NCBI GenBank assembly: GCA_947461495.1
Contig: CANHLV010000143.1
Coordinates: forward strand, 1 to 5,437
Length of the DNA stretch: 5,437 bases
Direction of reading: 5' to 3'
Origin: Chitinophagaceae bacterium
Lineage (GTDB): Bacteria; Bacteroidota; Bacteroidia; Chitinophagales; Chitinophagaceae
Part shown: positions 1 through 5,437 of the stretch, in pieces
How positions within the stretch are numbered: the first letter of the stretch is position 1
Layout of the letters: each line of letters begins with the position of its first letter
Made by a program: the position numbers and the translations under genes
The notes under the pieces: model-generated
Seen by the model: only the letters and a program-made list of their open reading frames with translations
Told to the model about the DNA's origin: nothing
The model's database searches: none

Positions 1-1011
1 CAAAGCAACCAGTAAATCACTGCAATAACCAACAGCAGGATTGGCGCTAATGCCGCTGAAACCATCACTACCACCACATTTTACGCCTAATGTCAATTTA
101 CTTAAAGAAGAAGGTTCTCTTTTGCAATTATTGATTACCGTTAGTCCTTCAAATGTTTGTTTGATAGCATCCGCAATAAGTTGCTCCTCACTCTGTGATT
201 GTTGCTGATTGAAAATATACATGGGTTTATCAAAATCGGGGTTCAATAATTTCAAGTCATTCAAAAAATCATTGATTTGCAGGTTTTGACAACCCAAACT
301 CAAAACCGTTACACCGCCAACATTTGGATGATTTGCATAGGCAGCTAGTAATTTACTAAGTACCGCAGCATCTTGCCTAATACCACCACAACCACCATCA
401 TGATTTAAAAACTTAATGCCATCTACATTTTTAAAAACTCTTTCGTTACTTACTGTTGTCGAATGCGCAAAATCAACATTCCCGATTTCCCCAGAATTCT
501 TATACGCATCCACTAATAAATGAGCATATCGCTTATACTTATCCGTTACCGCATAACCCAATTCATTGTGTAATGCTTCGCGAATAACATCCATATTTCT
601 GTTTTCACAAAAAACCATGGGAATGAATAACCAATAATTTGCAGTTCCAACATTACCATCTTTTCTATGATAACCCATAAAGGTTCTTCCTTCAAATTCA
701 GTTACATCGGGAGCGGTCCAGGTATATTGAAAATCACGCCAATGGTAATCAGAAGTAGCATGTTTTACATTATTAACATTCATCCACGCTCCTGCTTGCA
801 CATCTTGCTGAGTAGTACCTACTATTACACCATACATGAAAATCTGAGAGCCAGACGGCATATCAGTTTCGAAAAATTTATGCTTGGCTTCAACATTTTC
901 TTTCAACAGAAATATTGAGCCATCATAATGAACTTCTTCATCTTTTTTCAAATCAGTAAGTGCCACTAACACGTTATCTGAAGGATGAATTTTTAAAACC
1001 TTTTGTTTCAT
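1..1011 (-). CDS. uxaA: Altronate dehydratase, N-terminal 337 residues (3' end beyond window)
   Basis: Predicted to dehydrate D-altronate to 2-keto-3-deoxy-D-gluconate in the cytoplasm, the step after UxaB in galacturonate breakdown. I translated the minus strand from the ATG at 1011-1009; it stays open for 337 codons to the window edge, about 60% of the family's usual length of roughly 500-550 residues. Residues 1-95 resemble the small N-terminal SAF-type domain (DNVLVAL near 12-18, AKHKF at 42-46, GVIVG at 61-65). The main UxaA/GarD domain follows, with MGYHRKDGNVGTANYW at 112-127, NHDGGCGG at 203-210, LSLGCQN at 237-243 and KCGGSDGFSG at 311-320. Cys208, Cys241 and Cys312 sit in conserved motifs; the family is iron-dependent. 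The gene follows uxaB by 24 bases, with an A-rich leader (GAAAAA) just before the ATG. Galactarate dehydratase (GarD) is the main alternative; the adjoining uxaB favours altronate. The missing C-terminus cannot be judged. Confidence 0.93.
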   Translation of the reverse strand, partial: MKQKVLKIHPSDNVLVALTDLKKDEEVHYDGSIFLLKENVEAKHKFFETDMPSGSQIFMYGVIVGTTQQDVQAGAWMNVNNVKHATSDYHWRDFQYTWTAPDVTEFEGRTFMGYHRKDGNVGTANYWLFIPMVFCENRNMDVIREALHNELGYAVTDKYKRYAHLLVDAYKNSGEIGNVDFAHSTTVSNERVFKNVDGIKFLNHDGGCGGIRQDAAVLSKLLAAYANHPNVGGVTVLSLGCQNLQINDFLNDLKLLNPDFDKPMYIFNQQQSQSEEQLIADAIKQTFEGLTVINNCKREPSSLSKLTLGVKCGGSDGFSGISANPAVGYCSDLLVAL

Positions 1012-1035
1012 TTTTTCAAATTTCTAATACAATTA

Positions 1036-2550
1036 TTAAGCAACTTTATTCAATTCTAATCTATTCAATACATTCATCACACCAGATTCAATTATTTCTG
1101 TAAGCTTGGCAACAACAGCAGCTTCAAAGCCAATTAACGAAGTCAAATCCGCGCCCCACATGTCTTTGTTTGCGAAGCAAGCGGCTACTACATCGGCAGG
1201 ATTATTGCCTTTCCAGCAATTATAATAAAATCCTGCTGCATCATCTGCAATCGGGTATTCCTTTCCGTTAGCGAATCCATAATACTTGCCATCTTCAAGT
1301 TTTACCGCTTTCATAAACAATAAATAACCTGCAAAACCAGCCACCATTCTTTCAGAAGGAACACCAAATATTTCATTGTATTTGAACAACAATGGAAGAT
1401 TCCTCATTTTCATTTTGGATGTGTACTGGGCCGTAATGCTAACCCATTGATGATCTATGTAGGGGTTACAGAATCTTTCAATGACATCATTAGCATAAGC
1501 CGCTTTGGTTTCCGCAGGAATTGAAATTGGAATAGCAGCCGCAATGTCTTCATGCATCAGGGCAGTTGCGAAACTTCCATATTCTTTATCCAACATTGCA
1601 TCTCTGGTAAGTTCGAAACCTGCTAAAAAAGCAAGACCACAGTTGAATGTATGCGTACCATTTAACAATCTCAATTTCAATTCACGATATAAATCTATAT
1701 TTTCACTGATTACAACACCTTTGTTTTCTGTAGAAAAACTCAGCACCTCTTTAACCAAATCATCACCTTCAATAGCCCACAGACTGAACAATTCACTTAC
1801 ACTCAATAACGTGTCGCTGTAACCTAAAGTACTTTCTAATTTTGCAAGTTCATCTTTTGAAGGTTTACCGGAAACAATTCTATCTACCAATGAATTACAA
1901 AATACATTGTCATTTTCAATCCAAGCCAACAAAGATTCATCCACTTCATTGTACTTTGCTAATGCAATGATAATTTCTTTGAGTTTTGTGCCATTATCAG
2001 GAATTAGTTCTGCCGGAATAATCACCATTCCACTTTCTTTACTGCCACCAAAAGCACGATAGCGCTCCATTAAAAAGGCCAATAATTTCCCGGGGAAAGA
2101 CGATGGCGCCATATTACTTATTTTTTCCTGAACCAATTGTATCCCAACTTCAGTTGTATTTGAAATTACAATTTTCATTTCAGGATTATGAGCGCATTTT
2201 AATATTTCTGCCCAATGACTACCGGCAGCTAATACACGACTGATAGCAGCATTGACGATAAATTCCTCTTTAACTACACCATTTTCAATTCCTTTTGAGC
2301 AAACCGTGTATAAACCATCTTGTTCTTCAAATTTATTTCCATTGCCATTGCCGGTGGATTTCACGACAACAATACGTCCATTGAAAACATTATTTTTATT
2401 GGCTTTGTCGATAAAATAATCAGCGAATGAACGTATAAAAACACCCGTTCCGAATTGCAACACCTTTTCGGGCAATTCAAATATTTTCTCATCGGGCAAC
2501 TCCAACTTATTGGCGTCTAGGTCTTTCAATATTGCTTTGGATAATACCAT
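1036..2550 (-). CDS. uxaB: Tagaturonate reductase (altronate oxidoreductase)
   Basis: Predicted cytoplasmic NAD-dependent reductase of the long-chain mannitol dehydrogenase family, converting D-tagaturonate to D-altronate. The 504-residue length fits the family. With the ATG at 2550 as residue 1, the Rossmann start FGTGVFIR lies at 33-40, ISNTTEVG at 129-136 and NSLVDRI at 219-225. The catalytic pattern K-x4-N-x2-H is intact as KLRLLNGTH (Lys292, Asn297, His300). The C-terminal all-helical half covers roughly 245-504. The frame could begin two codons earlier at a TTG (2556-2554), but I prefer the ATG: it needs no rare start codon and has an AAAAGA stretch a few bases upstream. The gene lies 24 bases after the pectinesterase and 24 bases before uxaA, and ends in tandem TAA TAA. 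Fructuronate reductase (UxuB) and mannitol dehydrogenase belong to the same superfamily; the UxaA partner makes tagaturonate the likelier substrate. Confidence 0.93.
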   Translation of the reverse strand: MVLSKAILKDLDANKLELPDEKIFELPEKVLQFGTGVFIRSFADYFIDKANKNNVFNGRIVVVKSTGNGNGNKFEEQDGLYTVCSKGIENGVVKEEFIVNAAISRVLAAGSHWAEILKCAHNPEMKIVISNTTEVGIQLVQEKISNMAPSSFPGKLLAFLMERYRAFGGSKESGMVIIPAELIPDNGTKLKEIIIALAKYNEVDESLLAWIENDNVFCNSLVDRIVSGKPSKDELAKLESTLGYSDTLLSVSELFSLWAIEGDDLVKEVLSFSTENKGVVISENIDLYRELKLRLLNGTHTFNCGLAFLAGFELTRDAMLDKEYGSFATALMHEDIAAAIPISIPAETKAAYANDVIERFCNPYIDHQWVSITAQYTSKMKMRNLPLLFKYNEIFGVPSERMVAGFAGYLLFMKAVKLEDGKYYGFANGKEYPIADDAAGFYYNCWKGNNPADVVAACFANKDMWGADLTSLIGFEAAVVAKLTEIIESGVMNVLNRLELNKVA

Positions 2551-2560
2551 TGTCAATCTT

Positions 2561-2590
2561 TTATTATTATTATTTTAATTTATTATTATT
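2561..2590. repeat. AT-only trinucleotide (TAT/ATA) low-complexity tract
   Basis: Two short runs of period-three TTA/TAT repeats (2561-2574 and 2581-2590) flank the pectinesterase stop codon at 2575-2577. The tract encodes the last residues Ile-Ile-Ile-Asn and forms most of the untranslated leader of uxaB. It has no GC-rich hairpin, so it is not a terminator; it should leave the uxaB leader unstructured. Confidence 0.7.
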
Positions 2591-3570
2591 GTAGCCATCC
2601 ATTTTTTCAAATTGGTCAAGTCTGCTTCCATTGCATTTTCAGCATTATCAGTATACCAATTATATTTTCCCTTTTCTTTTTTGCAATCTTTATAATAAAT
2701 ACGATGGCCCCAATTGGCATCTGTGCTTTTAGCTACATGATAAATTGAGCTGTCTCTCATCTGATCCGCAAAACGGCAATTCATCAATAACATTTGTGCA
2801 TCTCTATGATAACGACCTAGATAAAAATCTTTATATCCATCAAAAGAACACTGATTTAAAACAGATATACTTTCTTTATGTTTACTGCCATCATGCCATA
2901 AAATCGCAGAACCATTGTAAGCATAAAACTCACAATTATCTGCCCACGCCCAACCTCTGGGACAATACAAATCAACACCACCTTCCATTCTACAATTCTT
3001 GAAATAGAAATAACCATTATCTACATTCCAAGGACTTACCGTATCTCCACCATAAGAACTAAAAGTGCAATTCAACGCTGCAAATCTCGTGGCCTTCATG
3101 GTGCGCAAAGCCATTTGATGACCCGTCTTGGTTATCTTTTTTTCATGCTTTGCTGTATCATTGACACAAGAAATCATTTTCTCAACTGTAAAATCAAAAC
3201 CATAAATGTTGCGAATGGTCATATTAGCCAATGTCACATCATTGCCGTTTACATTTACTGTTGCCACTCCCCAATCGTCAGCATGATTACATCTGAATTC
3301 ATCTCTTGAAATTGATTGTGTGATTACAACGTTCAATCTTGATTCGCCTTTGATTAAAATATTGTTTTTTTCAATCATTAGCTTTTCATTGTATTGGCCA
3401 TTCTTTACTAAAATCACGCGCTGCGTTTTATCATCATCAGACAAACTATTGATGGCATCTTGAATGGCAACAAAATCGCCATGACCCGCAACATCAACAA
3501 TGACAGGCTTTTGGGCCATGCATAAGCAAGTCCAAAAAATAGCTGTGATATGTAATACAATCAATTTCAA
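2575..3570 (-). CDS. Exported pectinesterase-family protein (CE8-like), divergent active site, TTG start
   Basis: A 331-residue single-domain beta-helix protein of the pectinesterase family, expected to remove methyl (or possibly other) esters from pectic chains in the periplasm or outside. Residues 1-19 form a signal peptide (hydrophobic core about 3-16, likely cut after Cys-Met-Ala, before Gln20). The family pattern follows: NGQYNEKL at 57-64 (the usual G.Y.E strand), QMALR at 152-156, GGDTV at 174-178, GGVDLY at 197-202 and LGRYHRDA at 251-258. By position these supply Asp176, Asp200 and Arg253, matching the two catalytic Asp and the Arg of classical enzymes. The surroundings differ: classical QDTL is GDTV, VDFIFG is VDLYCP and LGRPW is LGRYH. 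Fold and export are well supported, the exact ester is not. An in-frame TGA directly precedes the region, so the longest frame starts at TTG 3570; the first ATG (3519) would delete the signal peptide. The gene begins 8 bases after the GH105 stop, implying coupling. Confidence 0.85.
   Translation of the reverse strand: MKLIVLHITAIFWTCLCMAQKPVIVDVAGHGDFVAIQDAINSLSDDDKTQRVILVKNGQYNEKLMIEKNNILIKGESRLNVVITQSISRDEFRCNHADDWGVATVNVNGNDVTLANMTIRNIYGFDFTVEKMISCVNDTAKHEKKITKTGHQMALRTMKATRFAALNCTFSSYGGDTVSPWNVDNGYFYFKNCRMEGGVDLYCPRGWAWADNCEFYAYNGSAILWHDGSKHKESISVLNQCSFDGYKDFYLGRYHRDAQMLLMNCRFADQMRDSSIYHVAKSTDANWGHRIYYKDCKKEKGKYNWYTDNAENAMEADLTNLKKWMATIIIN
3514..3570 (-). other. Signal peptide of the pectinesterase-family protein
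   Basis: Residues 1-19 read as a short export signal: Lys2, a hydrophobic core LIVLHITAIFW, then TCLCMA before Gln20-Lys21. Cleavage by signal peptidase I after Ala19 is my best guess. Cys15 and Cys17 do not sit in a convincing lipobox, so I do not call a lipoprotein. The signal exists only if translation starts at TTG 3570 (or TTG 3564), or further upstream if the TGA at 3576-3574 is not real. Confidence 0.65.
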
Positions 3571-3573
3571 TTT

Positions 3574-3582
3574 TCAAATCAT
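3574..3582 (-). other. ATGA stop/start overlap interrupted by an in-frame TGA
   Basis: On the minus strand the GH105 gene ends in TGA (3581-3579), overlapping an ATG (3582-3580) in the typical ATGA coupling arrangement. This ATG is in the pectinesterase frame but is followed by ATT and then TGA (3576-3574), with AAA and the TTG at 3570 next. Read through, the peptide would begin Met-Ile-stop-Lys-Leu-Lys before the hydrophobic core. The overlap may serve reinitiation at the nearby TTG, or the TGA may be a nonsense change or sequencing error in an ATG-started gene. Confidence 0.6.
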
Positions 3583-5437
3583 TTATTCGATTGAGTCAAC
3601 AACCATGAAAAAAGATTTTCTGCTGCCTTATAATTTTGATATTCGGCAGGCAATTTTCTACCATCTATATACTCATTATAAAACCATGGATCACCAACTG
3701 CAAAAACAGTTCCTTTACCATAGCGTACAACTGTCATTAAAATTTCTTCATTTTCTTTATAAACAGCTTTGATGTCTACATATCCAGCGCGTGGCATTTT
3801 ATATTGCTGTGTACAAAGTTGTTTGATATAGCCTTTTTTAGCATCACCAAATATGTCGGGCATTTGTGTTAAATCAACAGCACCGGTTTCAAAATGATCA
3901 TTTTTTACATCATGCCTAACATTCACATTCCACTTAAAACCGAAGTAAGAAGTCAATTCGTTGAAATGATCAAACTCAACATTGTTGCTATCGTTTGCCA
4001 TTAGCAATAAAACACCTCCTTTCTTTACAAAGTCACAAATGGCACTAATGTCTTTTTTTCTGATGTAATTGGGGGTTTTATTTTCTTTTGGCCAATCCGG
4101 ATCTATAAGAATATAAACAGCAGCATCTTTTAATAATTTCTTTGTTGGGGCCTGGTCTAATGTAGCCGTTGTTGCGCCTTGCTTTTGGAGAATATGATTT
4201 ACAAAAGAATAACCACCATTGTCACGCTCCCACCATTTGTAATGAAAGGTGACTTGTTTGCCAAATGCGTCAACATGAGTTTCGTGATTGAAGTAGTTAT
4301 CCATCATCACAAGCTTTCTTTTTGCCTTTTGTTTTGAATTGCTATTTTCAATTACTGCACCCATTAAAGTCAATGAAGGATTCAATTGCATTTCTGCAGC
4401 AGCGATTAAAAATACACCAAGACCTTTTGGATCGTTGTTGATAACAGGCTCAGACATATAATAATCAAAGCTACCATCCCGATAAGGTTTATTACCCAAC
4501 CCACTTACTTTTACAGTACCTGAAAAATAATAACGCCCACTATCCTGATGAACGAAATTCTGCTTTATATTTTCAAAACCTTTTATAGCAACTTTTACAT
4601 ATTCATTACTGATATAACCTTTTCTTGAAGCCTTTGCCATAAAGTAAACAAACTGACAACTTGCAGAAGCTTCAAAATAATTCTTTTCTTTTCCTTTGCC
4701 ATTATAGCCGAGCACATCATACCACAAGCCTGAATTTGCATCCTGATATTTTGAAATCACATCAGCTAGTCTGTTTGCCATAGCAAGTAGTTCTTTTCTT
4801 TTGGGATGATTTTCTGGAAACCAATCCAAAACATCTACTAACGCAGAGGCATACCAGCCCATTGCTCTGGCCCATGCTTCAGAAGAACATCCATTTTTTG
4901 GATTCGCCCATTTTTCTTGTAGTGATTCATCCCAACCATGATACATTAAACCTGTATGCTGATTACGTGTATGATTTTCACAAATGATAAATTGATTGGC
5001 AATATCATTAAAGGAGCTGTCTTCGTGAGTCAACAAAGCATATTCTGCATAGAATGGCTCAGCCATGTATAAGCCATCCAACCACATTTGTTTGGGATAA
5101 ATTTTCTTATGCCAAAAACCTCCTTCTGTGGTGCGGGGTTGTCTTCTCAATTGATCACGAAGTGAATTGGCTGCAATCAAATATTTTTCATTCAAAGTCA
5201 CTTTATACAACATCAATAAAGTTCTTCCAATGTTAACATTGTCTATATTTAGTTCTTCTGCACGATATGATTTAATTCGACCTTTGCTATCAACAAAAAA
5301 ATCTATTTGCTTTTGAATGTATTTAAAATAGTGTCCATCGCCAGTATTCAGCCATTGTCCTTCAATACCTTTCAAAAGAACGCCCAAATCATAGCTCCAT
5401 TTGGCAGGTTTATTGTCTAAGGAAAAAGAATCTTTCC
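3579..5437 (-). CDS. Unsaturated rhamnogalacturonyl hydrolase (GH105) with C-terminal DUF4350/ThuA-like domain; 5' end beyond window
   Basis: Predicted to hydrolyse the unsaturated galacturonyl residue from the non-reducing end of rhamnogalacturonan oligosaccharides left by lyases. The frame is open to the right edge, giving 618 complete codons. The TTG at 5387 is an internal Leu in YDLGVLLKG, not a start, so the true N-terminus and any signal peptide are missing. Counting from the first complete codon, the GH105 alpha/alpha barrel covers about 1-360. It shows Asp65 (NIDN), His109 (FWHKK), Trp118 and Asp120 (MWLDGLYMA), His166 (YHGWD), and Trp188, Arg190 and Trp194 (AWARAMGW). Their spacing equals what I recall for Bacillus YteR (Asp88, His132, Trp141, Asp143, His189, Trp211, Arg213, Trp217), so the catalytic domain looks intact. 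A Lys-rich linker (about 363-375) leads to a second domain of about 240 residues. The gene heads the visible part of the operon. GH88 is a related alternative; the pectin genes favour GH105. Confidence 0.92.
   Translation of the reverse strand, partial: KDSFSLDNKPAKWSYDLGVLLKGIEGQWLNTGDGHYFKYIQKQIDFFVDSKGRIKSYRAEELNIDNVNIGRTLLMLYKVTLNEKYLIAANSLRDQLRRQPRTTEGGFWHKKIYPKQMWLDGLYMAEPFYAEYALLTHEDSSFNDIANQFIICENHTRNQHTGLMYHGWDESLQEKWANPKNGCSSEAWARAMGWYASALVDVLDWFPENHPKRKELLAMANRLADVISKYQDANSGLWYDVLGYNGKGKEKNYFEASASCQFVYFMAKASRKGYISNEYVKVAIKGFENIKQNFVHQDSGRYYFSGTVKVSGLGNKPYRDGSFDYYMSEPVINNDPKGLGVFLIAAAEMQLNPSLTLMGAVIENSNSKQKAKRKLVMMDNYFNHETHVDAFGKQVTFHYKWWERDNGGYSFVNHILQKQGATTATLDQAPTKKLLKDAAVYILIDPDWPKENKTPNYIRKKDISAICDFVKKGGVLLLMANDSNNVEFDHFNELTSYFGFKWNVNVRHDVKNDHFETGAVDLTQMPDIFGDAKKGYIKQLCTQQYKMPRAGYVDIKAVYKENEEILMTVVRYGKGTVFAVGDPWFYNEYIDGRKLPAEYQNYKAAENLFSWLLTQSNK
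3582..4310 (-). other. C-terminal DUF4350 / ThuA-like (class I glutamine amidotransferase fold) domain of the GH105 protein
   Basis: About 240 residues after the GH105 barrel. They begin near VMMDNYFNHE, run through alternating hydrophobic strands and helices (AAVYILIDPDWP, FVKKGGVLLLMANDSNN) and end with RYGKGTVFAVGDPWFYNEY and a final helix. The pattern (a 'what is now at stake' strand, a GGVLLL strand followed by a turn, and a late GKG.VFAVGDP strand) is typical of DUF4350 and ThuA-like domains. At the position of the amidotransferase nucleophile elbow I read MANDSNN with no Cys, so glutaminase activity is unlikely; a binding or structural role is my inference. The domain name is from pattern recognition, not a profile search. 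Confidence 0.6.

Larger units (their letters stand above)
1..5437 (-). other. Pectin / galacturonate utilisation operon (part)
   Basis: All four genes run on the minus strand with gaps of 8, 24 and 24 bases and no hairpin terminator between them, so one transcript is likely. The order is two extracytoplasmic pectin enzymes, then two cytoplasmic galacturonate catabolic enzymes. Both ends continue past the window: the promoter lies right of 5437 and the terminator left of 1. No regulator or operator is visible. Confidence 0.8.

Noticed and set aside
667..918. Plus-strand open frame of 83 codons
   Set aside because: It lies wholly inside the minus-strand uxaA, whose translation is clearly conserved, and its own peptide looks like no family I know.
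1012..1035. Terminator or promoter between uxaB and uxaA
   Set aside because: The 24 bases are AT-rich, with no inverted repeat, no T-tract after a hairpin and no room for a Bacteroidota -33/-7 promoter.
1505..1822. Plus-strand open frame of 105 codons
   Set aside because: It is antisense to the conserved middle of uxaB, including the catalytic KLRLLNGTH region, and is a shadow frame.
2745..3309. Two plus-strand open frames (2745-3002 and 3115-3309)
   Set aside because: Both are antisense to the pectinesterase and have low-complexity His/Asn/Tyr-rich peptides typical of shadow frames.
3574..3581. TGA recoding (TGA read as Trp or another amino acid), suggested by two TGA codons at one junction
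   Set aside because: All Trp residues I checked in these genes are TGG, no TGA occurs inside the other frames, and the GH105 family motif ends naturally just before its TGA.
3500..3772. Plus-strand open frame of 90 codons across the GH105/pectinesterase junction
   Set aside because: It is antisense to two genuine coding regions and shows no domain.
5054..5236. Plus-strand open frame of 60 codons
   Set aside because: It is antisense to the GH105 catalytic region; its sequence is the complement of conserved motifs.
5385..5387. TTG taken as the start of the GH105 gene
   Set aside because: The frame stays open to the window edge, and the upstream residues KWSYDLGVLLKG fit the conserved start of the GH105 barrel, so this codon is an internal Leu and the gene is 5' partial.

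Overview
The window is an AT-rich stretch (estimated by eye, not computed) carrying four consecutive genes, all on the minus strand, from a probable member of the Bacteroidota. I infer the phylum from the protein styles: a UxaA with the 'MGYHRKDG.VGTANYW' motif, a GH105 hydrolase with a C-terminal glutamine-amidotransferase-like domain, and A-rich leaders without clear Shine-Dalgarno sequences. It could be Chitinophagaceae or Sphingobacteriales, but I cannot fix the genus.

In transcription order (right to left) the layout is: (1) 5437-3579, an unsaturated rhamnogalacturonyl hydrolase (GH105) fused to a DUF4350/ThuA-like domain, its 5' end cut by the window edge; (2) 3570-2575, an exported, divergent pectinesterase-family protein (CE8-like); (3) 2550-1036, tagaturonate reductase (uxaB); (4) 1011-1, the N-terminal 337 residues of altronate dehydratase (uxaA), cut by the window edge. 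The gaps are 8, 24 and 24 bases, so the genes almost certainly form one operon. I see no promoter, hairpin terminator, RNA gene, mobile element or CRISPR array, and there is no gene-free stretch over 300 bases.

Together the genes describe pectin use. The pectinesterase would demethylate or deacylate pectic polymer outside the cytoplasm, and the GH105 enzyme would remove the unsaturated galacturonate left on rhamnogalacturonan oligosaccharides after lyase action. UxaB then UxaA would take tagaturonate (from galacturonate) through altronate to 2-keto-3-deoxygluconate. Partners expected nearby but not in the window are UxaC, KdgK/KdgA, KduI/KduD, polysaccharide lyases, GH28 and a SusC/SusD pair.

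This is mostly a recognisable pathway, and I do not see a wholly new system. The most unusual point is the start of the pectinesterase gene. An ATG overlaps the GH105 stop codon in the correct frame, but a TGA follows two codons later, so the signal peptide can only be made from a TTG start unless that TGA is a mutation or sequencing error. The function of the domain fused to GH105 and the altered active-site surroundings of the pectinesterase are the other points worth checking.
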